Positions 10,741-20,172 of a DNA stretch of 21,414 nucleotides are shown here, in pieces. The notes below the pieces were generated by a model. That model saw only the letters and a program-made list of their open reading frames with translations, searched no databases and was not told where the DNA came from. The stretch's first letter is position 1, and each line of letters starts with the position of its first letter. The stretch covers positions 11,994-33,407 of the forward strand of contig KN890223.1 in NCBI GenBank assembly GCA_000934455.1. The letters run 5' to 3'. The position numbers were made by a program, and so were the translations under genes. This stretch comes from Apostichopus parvimensis. Its lineage: Eukaryota > Echinodermata > Holothuroidea > Aspidochirotida > Stichopodidae.

Positions 10741-13700
10741 AACCTAACATCAACATTTTAAACCATTGGGGGTATTGGGAGGGGTGGGGAGTTTTTTTTT
10801 GGGGGGGGGGAAGGGGATAGCAGTTAATTTTGTGGTAGGAGTGTCTTAGTTGTTTAGTAGTTAACTTTGCTCATTTTTGGTATCCTTTTTGATATTATAA
10901 TAAAATCACATTAAAGTTTATAAGCTTTCCTCCGTCAAGTTTCATTTGGAAAGTTTGAAATTTTCGTTTATATGCTGTTACATACTACTATTACAGGTAC
11001 GTCCTTGGCAAAGAAATGTTCAAAATCAAATCTAATAACTTAATTACTTAATTAATAACTGAATAACTTGCTCATTTACCATAAAGTTTTATGTAAATGT
11101 CTAGGAAGGTGACTCAGTCTCATCAATTATAATCTTACAATTGTGACACTTGGCACATTTGTGCAAAATTATAGAACAAAACTCAGAAATGCTGTTTAAT
11201 TTCATTTATGCCATGCTAGTTCATGTACTATTTGTATCAACAACATTTGCTGAATAGATTTCTTTTTACCTTGTTGAGCTTAGGATTCATATGTAACAAT
11301 GTTTTCTTTATTAAGTGAAGTCTCATAGAAATGTTATGAAACACAAAAATGAATTTCCTAACGAAGAATCCTCCCCCTTTTAACTATCTGAGGATACCTG
11401 CAGGGCAGTGGTTGGTTTTGTCTCTACAGTGGAACCTACCTCTGGGCAAAACTGGCATAATCAAACCGATGACAAGCTCTGGCAAGATATGTCTGAAGGT
11501 ATCAATCCAGTGGGGATCTAATTTAAACCAGAGAAAAATACTGAGAGATTGACCCCTTAGGTTCACCTTCCAAACTGGAAAGTAATGAGACATAACAGAG
11601 AAGAAACTAGAGAAAGAAAGAGTGTAAGCAAAGACAGAGAGAAAGAGAGAGAGTGGGAGGGGGGGGGGGGATTTGAGAGGCAAAGAATAACGGAATAACT
11701 CTTTCCCTTTGGTAAGATTAGACGAAGATCTGGAAAGACAATTGCTCTGTTACAGATGAAGTGAAAAACGTTTCACAATATCAAACTAGAGTTATCATTC
11801 GCTAAGCTTATAGTGGGGCCAAGAAATACTTTAGTTTTGGTAACAGAGAGAGAGGTCCTGCAGGTTCCCTTCCTTTTCAAGTGCTCTGAATTTCAAGATG
11901 GAGAAAACAATTAGTTTTGACAGCTGAATTTCAAAGGATTCAAAAGTATCATGAACTATACACAAATGGAGTCCAGCCAGTTCTGTGAGTATATGTTAAG
12001 TACATACTGTGTACGTAACATAAAACCAATGTAGCAGACTTTGCATGATCACAATATATATTAATCCCAATTTATGTTCTACAATTATAATACATTAAAA
12101 AAAATCTGCTATTTTGACTGATTTCTACTAATGTCATATTTAGCCACAAATTTTTGGGACGTAAATATGTATATATTACGAGAGAATCATGCTCGTCACA
12201 TGGGCACAGTTTCAATGAGTAGTTGTATATAAAGTGGCAAGAACTCCTCTAAATTATGTTTCATCACATTTTATATCTCTAACCGTCTGTAACTTGACTG
12301 ACATGCAGTTTACGACAATTACAAATATCATACTCCAAGTAGTTGAAAAAAAATTTAACTAAAGAAAAAGGACTACAAAGTATCCCAAAATAAAGACTTA
12401 CCATGACTTTGATATTTAGTATACAAAGTTCAGTATGTTTTGTATCCGACTGGTAGACTAAAAGTCAGACGTGTACAGTAACACACAGTGCCTCGTGTGA
12501 TATCTCTATTAAGCAATCATTTTTTCTCATGCATATAAACATACAGACGCCAAGCAACAACCTGAATCAAATATGATTACTACATGTATTCCTGCAGGCT
12601 GATAAAAAAAAACTAATTCACAGACTTTGTCCTGATTACAAGGGCTAAACAAAGTGGATATAAATATAGTTTATGATTCAACCTTAAAGGTCTATGTGTA
12701 ATTTCCCTTCCCCCACCCCCCTCGATTTAGCGTCGAAAGATAAAGAAGACAGCTTTCAGTTTCCATTTAGTCTTCTATTGAACAAATTATGCAGATTAGG
12801 TAACAAATGATTTTTAAATGGCATCGTTAAATCATGAACCAAACTACATGAAAGGATGTAGAAGTGGCAAGTTGCTGTTTCAACTATTGTGATAATAAAA
12901 TAAGGGGAGTGGAGGGGGAGGGAGCAAAGAGGGAAAATGGAGACAACAAGGTAAAGTTCCACAATATCACAAGGGATAAGCAGTTTATTAATGTCATAAT
13001 ACTTTGATTGAACCTACTGAAACTTTAACTATGAGAAATTCATGATCACATTCATAATTTAAGCAAACTTAATAAATGTTACCGTCTTTTTTTGTTGGTG
13101 GGAAGATGAGGGACGGGGGGGGGATCTGAATGTAATGATTCATCAGGGATGTCTTTCAGCTGGTGATTTTGTCAAAATATTATCAAAGGCAACAAAACCC
13201 TCGTTTTATGAAACTTTATACTTGCAATATTTTAATTGAATTTTTGAAAATGTAATAAAGGAACTAAGAAGGTATAGAGAGTTTGAGATGATCTGTGGGA
13301 CACTTTTAATTCAAATCGTGCTTTAAATTACATCACCAGCGTGAGTTAAGGTTTCATTAGATTCCGACATGTATCTTTATTAAAGATGATTTCAAATTTT
13401 AATGTTTAATAAACCAACTTGGAATAGATTACCAGTACAGCCTGTCAAGTGCTATTCTCCTGAAACATGAGTATGGAAGAAATTGGTATAGAAATTTAGA
13501 GCTTTCCTACACATTTACATATTCATATTTTTATGAGTAACATCTGATAAACGTATCTGCCATATCTGTCAGATCAATGAACCTGAAGTTTTTGCTGTGA
13601 TTTGCTACAATTAGCACCAATAATGGCAGCTTTAACTGAAAGCAACATGTTTCTGGAATGAACCAAACTGTTAACAGGAACAAGGAAATTATGCGTAGAA

Positions 13701-14258
13701 AGTTTGCAAAACAAAAAAAAAACCCAAAAACAAGTTAAAAAAAACATGATATGAAGTTTGTGGGATGCAAAACTGTCTACTTGACAAAACGTTTTAAAGT
13801 CTCAATACATATTTACTGATAAATTCCGGAAAACAAACTTCCGAAGCAGATTCAATGTTTCTTATTCTAAATGCACTCTGACCAGGTGGGTTTAATGAAG
13901 AAAAGCTGTCGCAATTGAAAGAAAGAAATTTAATTTCTGTTGCCCTTATGGCGCAAACGATTTACCGTAAAATCACTGCGACCGCCCATATCAGCATGCT
14001 CATTACACAAATATAACCTATATATACTTGTATCGTCCACTTTTGGGACCCAATTTCATGGAAGAAACGTCTGAAAACACCTGTTTATTCATTGCAATGG
14101 AAGGAAATGACACAATGGTCGCAAGCTACATCGGTAAGACCGAAAGAAAGATACTATTCAAGAGACCTAACACAGGCTAGCCCACGAAAGTGAGAGTAAG
14201 ATAGGCCTAACGGTCGTAAACAAAACAGAGAGATTTGATTGGTGCATGATCTGGTTGG
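10741..14258 (+). repeat. Right copy of the 3.5-kb near-identical direct duplication
   Basis: Begins at the first base after the gap with the sequence found at 7174 and runs collinearly to 14258, which corresponds to 10690. The shift is 3567 before and 3568 after the T-run indel. Beyond 14258 the sequence is unique, so this copy carries the true continuation to the right. Confidence 0.95.
14058..14180 (+). CDS. Small ORF / possible first exon, right copy
   Basis: This is the second copy of the 10490-10612 ORF, unchanged. Here the sequence continues past the duplicate boundary, and an inverted CCAAT motif (TGATTGG, from 14236) follows about 55 bases downstream. That arrangement would suit a minus-strand promoter better than a plus-strand one, so the coding strand is undecided. 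Confidence 0.2.
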   Translation: MEETSENTCLFIAMEGNDTMVASYIGKTERKILFKRPNTG

Positions 14259-15007
14259 CCGGGGCTTGCAAATTTTGATTGAAGATTGTAGAATCTACGG
14301 ACTCGTTAAAAAATCTGGCGAATTTTATTCAGCTCAAAACGTTTAACCACAGATAAATCAATAAAAATAATGAATATTAATATGAAACTTGCATAGAACG
14401 GTGTCATTTTTACTGAGCTTTTAGGGCAGTAAGCTGGAAAGGTTGAAGTATAAATTTGGCAAACACACATTGAAACTTTAATAATTTGGAGCAGCTAACT
14501 GAAGGTAAACAGAGAGAACTGTGAGTGAAATTTCGGGGTAAATAACTTATGTTTTACGAGAAAGCTGCAAGACTGTTTTTCAGAGTGGCATAAAGTTAAA
14601 GCCCAATGCATAAATACAGCCTGAAAATCCTACCGCTGAATTCAGTTCCATAGGCATTCCTTTTCTAACCTGTTTTGATTATTTCTCCACATTTGGCATC
14701 CATTTTCTGTTGTATGACTCATACCTTTTTCACCCACTATTTATTTTTTTCTTTTACTAAATAAGAAGTGAATTATCTTTAACAGCTGTATGGGGGAAAT
14801 CTTAACATTAGTTTTATTCCCTGCCAACAAATGATTGACAGCTCACAGTTGATCATGAAATAATTAAAATGTTGCTAAAAATAAGTCCATAAACTCTTTT
14901 TTGATTTCTTGTCAAAATGTCTTGACAGTTTGCTGCAAGAGCTGTCTTGTGCAACAGACTGTTTCAGAACCTGGATGAGTGACTGTCACCACACGTTACA
15001 TACTCAC

Positions 15008-15068
15008 TCTCTCTGTCATTGAAAAGGACAGCTTGAATAACGAAAGCAAAACATGGGCCAATTGTGTT
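15008..15068 (-). CDS. Unidentified exon candidate with strong splice signals
   Basis: Seen: on the minus strand a long pyrimidine tract (rich in ccttcccccttctactcctc) leads to cccctgacag at 15069. It is followed by 61 bases ending AGAGA|GTGAGTATG. Two frames are open: NTIGPCFAFVIQAVLFNDRE in frame 0, and TQLAHVLLSLFKLSFSMTER after a one-base offset. The latter frame would accept the phase-2 end of 19726-19814. Neither peptide is recognised, and neither resembles the PTPN9 region expected here. The pyrimidine tract may simply be a low-complexity G/A-rich patch read on the other strand, so this may be chance. Confidence 0.25.
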
Positions 15069-15344
15069 CTGTCAGGGGAGGTAGGAGGAGTAGAAGGGGG
15101 GAAGGGGTGGAGGTGAAGTGATAGAGTGCTACTTTGATACAGATAATGTTCATAGCACATGAAAGAAGTCACAAGAACTACTTTGTTTTTCATTCTATTA
15201 AAAATGTACTTGTACGTGTCTCTCTGCAGGTATACTTTTAGAGTATTTTGAAACAAAACAGAGATCAAAGATGTATATTTTATGATTCCAAACTACACAT
15301 GTGCAAAACGAAATACACAAGGATGGGGACGACGAGAAACTTAC

Positions 15345-15383
15345 AGAAGCTTCACTTTCATTGTCATCAGTTAAATAAAATCT
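15345..15383 (-). CDS. Unidentified micro-exon candidate (acidic peptide)
   Basis: Seen: minus strand, 39 bases, 13 codons RFYLTDDNESEAS, bounded by gttatag upstream and by a very good donor (GCTTCT|GTAAGTTT) downstream. Both boundaries are phase 0, so it could be included or skipped without changing frame. A stop codon lies in frame immediately upstream of the acceptor, so the open stretch is no longer than the proposed exon. The acceptor lacks a clear pyrimidine tract. The peptide is not recognised. It lies 276 bases upstream (minus-strand sense) of the 15008-15068 candidate. Confidence 0.22.
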
Positions 15384-16276
15384 CTATAACTAGGCTCTGG
15401 TAATTCTTAAAGACAGAAGTGATTTTAAAAAACACTTGGTTTAACTATAAAGAAACTTGAAATGAAATCTAATCTCCCCACCTTTGCTAGTACTGCAAGT
15501 ATACAAATGTGATATGAGTCTGTTGTTGTACCATATAAACCTTAATACTTGAGAGTAAAACAAAGAGTACAAAACTGCACACCCTCTTTAAAGTATAACC
15601 TTTGAACATCTGTGTCTTAGAACAGGAATCAATAACACAGCAGAAATTTTACTTAAAAACAGAAGACATGCAAAAAAAACTGTACCGCCCCACATTACAG
15701 TCACGCATAATATACGCACTGAGACCTTTGAACATTTAAATCAATAAAATGTTATCAAGGAACCAAATGAAATGATGATTTACACAACATTTAAGACTGA
15801 TTGGGAGTGATGAGGTAATGCATGCTTCCCCCTGAAAGAGTCATTAAGTCATTCATGATACTGTATGTGTCAATTGACTTATTTTCATGTTCCACCTGTA
15901 ATGATGTGGGAGTGTCCAAAAGGCTTTGGAGGCGTGCAACTTTACTGTCACTTATCATTCTCAAGTCAAATCTAAATCAAGAGAATGCTATCAAAATGCA
16001 AATGTCAATTTTAAGACTGAAAGACTACCATTTGCATCCATAGTGGTTAAAATGCCATCAAATACAGTGCTCATATCCCAGGAGGGGTTATGCTATGAGG
16101 ATGTAGCTGGAGGAGAATGGCATGGGAGGATGGCTGGAACAGGAGGATTCAGCAAGGAAAATGTTTGAACACGAGACATCACTCAGGGCTCAGATAGCAT
16201 GATGACAGAATGTTGAGGAAATAACCTTTAAGTAATAGTCATAATTCTATGATCACTGCACAACTATATGCCCACT

Positions 16277-16293
16277 CCCCCCCCCCTCCCCCC
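16277..16293 (+). repeat. C10 and C6 runs
   Basis: Two C-runs separated by one T and followed by an A-run; G-rich on the minus strand. Confidence 0.9.
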
Positions 16294-17070
16294 AAAAAAA
16301 ACATGGACACATGGGGCCAGAATGAAATTCACTGAATTGTGTCATTCGGTACACTTAACACATTATGAGGAATCAATTGGAAGTTCCATTTTTAGCCCAA
16401 GATTATATTCTCAAAAAGTTTGGATTAGGCCACTTTAGGGGTAGAAACGTTAGAATTTGATATTTAATAATTTCACCTTGATGATTAAATCCCATGACAT
16501 ATGGATAGCAAGAAAAGATGACACAAGAGATGATAAATGGAGGGGTCGGGAGAGAGGAGAATGGGAAGGGTTTGACCATAGCTTTGTCATTTCAATGACT
16601 ATCTTGTGAAGTGTCCTCTGATGCACTCTTCTACATGTGATACTGAAGGACAACTCTCTTTTAGAGTGCACCCTCTACGTTGTGAACTGTCCTATGGACA
16701 GGCTCTATCTGCCTGCACACCTGCCGTTGATTGAAAGCTGTTTTGTACCTGTAGAGAACACCAGTTTATCATTCTCAAGTTTCCAGAGAAATTTGTTATA
16801 TATTTTTCCCTGCCGAGAAATTTTTGTCTGCAAGTTTCATTTTTTTTTTCTTTTCTTTTTTCTCAGCACTGTTGGAAATCAATTCAATTTTCACTTGATA
16901 TTAGAGATATTACTGAATCAATCGAAGATCCATCTGGAATGACTAGAATGCATTTGAACACTGGAATTTGGTTCTTCAACCAAAGTGTTACAGGTTTTGA
17001 CACAAGGTAGACACCACATTAAAATGGCAATACGACAAAATGTACTCTCTCTGTTTCTGTTGGATACTCG

Positions 17071-17345
17071 TTAAAAACCCCTCTCGGGTATCACAACGAG
17101 GATGTTGGTGCGCAGCACAGCAGTGCTAATACAATGCGTGGGCAATCTTGTCTTAAACACCTCAAGACTAGGGCTCTCTTTAATGGCCAAGGATTGTGTA
17201 TTCCAGTCTTTTATAGTCCTAGGATAGAAACTAATACTGAAGCACTCTGCACAAGTTTGGCCGTGTATCCTTCAGAAATGGAGATGTCTTTGACTTGAAT
17301 TAGGCAATGGGTTTATGTGTACTTTCGCTTTGCAAGAAAAGTATG
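17071..17345 (-). mobile_element. LINE (non-LTR retrotransposon) 3' fragment: C-terminus of ORF2
   Basis: Seen: on the minus strand the frame ending at TAA (17071-17073) reads back through ISFYPRTIKDWNTQSLAIK, then ESPSLEVFKTRLPTHC, and ends VIPERGF. Further upstream the same frame gives KVHINPLPNSSQRHLHF, an in-frame TGA at 17272-17274, then RIHGQTCAECFS. Known: SFFPRTIRDWN..P followed by a PSL..FK.RL block is the usual C-terminal tail of reverse transcriptases of Jockey/CR1-type LINEs in invertebrates, and the INP...RHLH..R stretch normally precedes it. The reverse transcriptase core and endonuclease are absent, as expected of a 5'-truncated copy. The fragment is dead: it has an in-frame stop, and the frame is stopped again just upstream of 17345. 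The exact family cannot be named from this tail. Confidence 0.75.
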
Positions 17346-18146
17346 TTAACTGTTACCAAACAAAAGAACGTGCTATTAAACATGTCTGCTATTTAAAAGT
17401 AAACTCAGTCAAATAGCAAATTTGTCAAAGGCTTTAATATTTTAATATGAACATGATGAATTAAGATGATATTACTCAGCATTTATCCAAGAAAACTTGA
17501 CTGATCTGAATTGTTGATAGACTTGGTTCGGTTCCCATGGTAATATCATTCCGGAAACCAATTTGATCTCTTTTTTTACTAACGACAATTTGTTACTTTG
17601 ACAGAGAAATCGCCAATACAATACGTTGTTAACTATGTTATACAATTTTTATGAAGGCAAATACACACAGTTAACACTTGTGGGTAAAGTTCTTTGAAAT
17701 TGGCTTCCATTGACGTAATCTTTTCCGAGAATGAGGTCGTTTTGGGTAGGACCTGAATAAGATTGCACTTTCTCAGAATGATTTAATTTGAGCTACTGCA
17801 TTAGAAAGAGGAGTAGCGATAACTCCTGGATTAGAATATATATGAACTGCTCTACAATGTAAAAGAGACACTGTGTAGTGAAAAATTGAGCTTTAACTCC
17901 AAACTGCTTTAAAGGTCTCTGTTTGTGTTTTGTTAACAAATCTGCACAATTTTATCTAATCTACCAGTTATTAATCAAAATAATATTTAAATTGATCACA
18001 CTACCAGGCCTACAGTTTCATAAGTTTAGCAGCCACTTGCTAAAAATATGCAATAGCTTAAAAAAAACCTCTACTGGCTTGTGTAGCATTGTCCTGAATT
18101 ACAGCACAGATTAGTTACTCTGTACAGGCTGATGGGAGCAGCCTAA
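17346..18146. other. No gene recognised
   Basis: AT-rich sequence upstream (minus sense) of the LINE tail. No further reverse transcriptase motif could be read. An RFX-like palindrome lies at 17531-17544 and a TTTGTTAACAAA palindrome near 17930. Confidence 0.5.
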
Positions 18147-18178
18147 TAATATTTACTGATACATAAGCAGTAATATTA
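18147..18178. repeat. Imperfect inverted repeat
   Basis: TAATATTTACTG and CAGTAATATTA pair as an 11-bp stem with one bulged base around a nine-base loop. It lies about 80 bases from the TACTGGC-rich patch and may belong to the same repeat. Confidence 0.55.
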
Positions 18179-18257
18179 CAGGGCTTATGTTAGGTACGGA
18201 AATCATTCTTTGACTGACGATTGTTTACTGACTTACCGAGTGTTTATCTTCTTAATG

Positions 18258-18340
18258 TCTACTGGCAGGAATTTGCCAGTGCCTCTTTTTTTCCCTTTCT
18301 ACTGGCAAACAGCATAATCTACTGACAGTTGGCCAGTAAA
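18258..18340. repeat. TACTGGC-rich palindromic patch
   Basis: TCTACTGGCA occurs twice and TCTACTGACA once. ACTGGCA (18261-18267) pairs perfectly with TGCCAGT (18274-18280) around six bases, and ACTGAC (18321) pairs with GGCCAGT (18331-18337) with one mismatch. Short palindromes built on one motif suggest a fragment of a dispersed repeat; similar motif clusters are remembered from marine invertebrate genomes, unverified. Confidence 0.5.
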
Positions 18341-18699
18341 TAGTCTGACTTTTGAGGCCTCAAGTATAACGATGAAGCTCTTTCACTTCTTGCATCGATA
18401 AATTAACTACGTAGCGAGTAAGTACCCATTCTATTAGATTCTGACAATTCGAAGTAAATCAAAACTTTGAAAAGCTTTGTACATAATTTGGTAGAAGTAC
18501 CTGAAACTTAACTTAAGTATATGGATACCAGATGTAAAGATTGGTAATGATTAATCAAAATCCACACTAAAATGTATGTAGGTACTTTGGACATGAGAAT
18601 AAGGAAGTTAGTTGACTCTTTCAAATTTATTTGAAATTTCCCAGTCAGTCTTCTGTTGATGTATTACTCCTCCATATACAGTCTGAGCAAATTTGTGAC

Positions 18700-18784
18700 G
18701 TTAGTCCGGTCGTTTGAGACGACCAACTTTCTGTTCGGACAACCAACATTGGCTGTTGAGGTTGTCCGGCAGACAACCAGTTGT
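18700..18784. repeat. GGACAACC-rich palindromic patch
   Basis: GGTCGT (18708-18713) pairs with ACGACC (18719-18724) around five bases. CGGACAACC (18736-18744) pairs perfectly with GGTTGTCCG (18760-18768) around 15 bases. GTTGTC/GACAAC (18761-18777) forms a further stem. A 24-base piece (18736-18759) recurs with changes at 18929-18951. Noncoding repeat of unknown class. Confidence 0.5.
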
Positions 18785-18928
18785 GAAATGAAGATTGCAC
18801 TGCAACTAAATACCCCCAAATAGGAAAAAAGATAGATTGGTATCACTCCTTTGATTTTGTGCTTGTATGCTAATCACCAACCTACACATCTCTCCTACAG
18901 TGTACATTCTCGAAAATTGTTATTTTTT

Positions 18929-18951
18929 CGGACAACCAAATTTGCTGTTTA
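18929..18951 (+). repeat. Diverged copy of the CGGACAACCAA motif
   Basis: CGGACAACCAA then tttgctgttta, resembling 18736-18759 with a few changes and one base shorter. It lies in an otherwise featureless plus-strand open frame. Confidence 0.5.
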
Positions 18952-19725
18952 GACATACAAAAGTCCCTCAGAGATTCCTCAAAGCGATTTCAGAGACTGC
19001 AGCGGATATGACCGTGCCCTCTGTTAGTTTATTACGTGGCGGGAGATCCCCATTGCTTTTGATATAATCTTGTATCGAAATAAAGACGTATCATAACTAC
19101 ACATTTTTTCCAATGTTTCTATAACCTTATAACCAAAGAAGAGCTGGAAAAAAAAACATCACTGTCTCGCTAACGTAACAAGTGTGTTCTTCAACAAATA
19201 TACAGAGTCCAGGGTAGAAGGAAAGAATAACTAATGAGATAGTTAATGGACATTAAATTACGTCATCTTTCGAAAATTGCAATATGCTGAAAGGAAGAAC
19301 AGAGGTCTCCAAAGATTTCTTCCTCTAGCTCCCTTGTGCTTATTGTTTCTTTAGTACATGTATGGCAGACTTGAGGCACTTGGAGATGATAAAAATCTCA
19401 AGGTAGCATGTATGGCTTCTAGCCAGATGCCTCCTTTGACTCTCTTTATGAGAGTTCCAGGAAATGCAGTTAGGTGGAGAGGGAGAGAAAGAGTGTGCCA
19501 ACACTGTCTTAGGTTAAACTAATACCATCTATATACTGGCTAGACTGTAGGTTAAGCAATGGGATGTGCATGTTATGTGCCCTACAAAGCACAGAGAGAG
19601 AAAACAAACTTAAATCACTATTTATTTTTCCTCAGCTATGCTTGTGTCAGACACCACAACCATCCACAAGGGACCACAAACTGTATTGAGCAGCTTTCTC
19701 CATTCAGGTGATTCCTGAAACTTAC
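18952..19725. other. No gene recognised (possible intron)
   Basis: On the minus strand, where the next PTPN9 exon would be expected, a VKGGIWLEAIHATLRFL stretch is readable near 19400-19440 but has neither a convincing acceptor nor a donor. No other candidate was seen. Confidence 0.45.
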
Positions 19726-19814
19726 CGCACAAATATTGCATTCTCTGGTATCACGTCGAACATATTCTCACCACCAGTGACTTCGGAAACTTCTCTCCTT
19801 TTTGCAGTGTCCAT
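19726..19814 (-). CDS. Possible next exon of the PTPN9-like gene
   Basis: Seen: on the minus strand, after a 141-base intron from the CRAL-TRIO exon, an open stretch starts after tattttaag with ATGGACACTGC and ends at GTGCG|GTAAGTTT, a strong donor. It is 89 bases: 29 codons plus two bases. The peptide runs MDTAKRREVSEVTGG and then ENMFDVIPENAIFV. The upstream exon ends in phase 0 and this one can start in phase 0, so the reading frame joins. In PTPN9 the equivalent place has a SEVT then PEN pattern before a Gly-Gly; both short blocks occur here, but with extra residues between them, so the homology is weak. The acceptor has a poor pyrimidine tract. The ATG also has a good start context (AAGATGG), so this could instead be a first exon of another transcript, or chance. 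Confidence 0.4.
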
Positions 19815-19854
19815 CTTAAAATAAGTTTTAGAAGACAACTTGTAGAACAATCCA

Positions 19855-19868
19855 CCCCCCCCCCCCCC
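19855..19868 (+). repeat. C14 run in a pyrimidine tract
   Basis: Fourteen C followed by tccctcttttt. It lies inside the 141-base intron between the two rightmost minus-strand exons, where the minus strand is purine-rich, so it does not serve as a pyrimidine tract for splicing there. Confidence 0.9.
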
Positions 19869-19955
19869 TCCCCTCTTTTTTTTTACACCATCCATACCTA
19901 ACTTCTATTAAGTACCTTCTACAATACCCAAAGATGCTTTCAAGTTTCAACTTAC

Positions 19956-20172
19956 CCTATCCCTTATTTTATCCTTCAGGAACGGGGTCAGGATTTTGTA
20001 CATTGTTTTGAACCAGAGGGGTGGAGTGACTACGTAAACTGCTTTCAGTCTTGCTGGGTAGCCGTCTCGTAAGATGCCCAAAAGTTTCTTGCTTAGAGTG
20101 AGTTCAAAGTTATTAAGTGATGATCCGGACATGTCGTAAATGCATGTTAATCCATTCCTTTGGATTTCAGGA
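19956..20172 (-). CDS. PTPN9: Internal exon of a PTPN9/MEG2-like tyrosine phosphatase (CRAL-TRIO domain part)
   Basis: Seen: read on the minus strand, a pyrimidine-rich acceptor (ctctttcag) ends just before 20172 and a strong donor (AGG|GTAAGT) follows 19956. The 217-base exon is one base plus 72 open codons. The peptide begins PEIQRNGLTCIYDMSGSS, continues through NFELTLSKKL, GYPARLKAVYVV and PPLWFKTMY, and ends LKDKIRDR. Known: in PTPN9 the Sec14/CRAL-TRIO region has the same succession (QRNGL..IYDM.GS...NFEL.L.KK, then PARLK.V..V..P.WF, then LKDK.R.R). PTPN9 is a cytosolic phosphatase of secretory-vesicle membranes whose N-terminal lipid-binding domain binds phosphoinositides; the PTP domain lies at the C-terminus. 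This exon covers the second half of the lipid-binding fold. The match was made from memory, not by search. Other CRAL-TRIO proteins (clavesin, TTPA-like) share the fold, but the PARLK and LKDK blocks fit PTPN9 better. No break is seen in the exon. Confidence 0.85.

Larger units (their letters stand above)
14259..17070. other. Unique intron-like sequence after the duplication
   Basis: Apart from the two minus-strand exon candidates (15008-15068 and 15345-15383) no coding sequence is recognised. A minus-strand open stretch near 16757-16824 ending at a donor-like ACAG|GTACAAA encodes KIYNKFLWKLENDKLVFSTG, but what precedes it is A-rich, not a pyrimidine tract. Open frames at 15822-16168 and 16637-16942 (plus) look accidental. 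Confidence 0.5.

Noticed and set aside
7174-14258. Recent segmental duplication or LTR-like direct repeats flanking an element
   Set aside because: The copies abut the gap exactly, there is no target-site duplication and no internal element, and nothing at the ends resembles an LTR. Contig overlap explains all of it.
16757-16824. Minus-strand exon with the peptide KIYNKFLWKLENDKLVFSTG
   Set aside because: The donor is acceptable but the only acceptor-like AG is preceded by an A-rich tract. The peptide is unrecognised.
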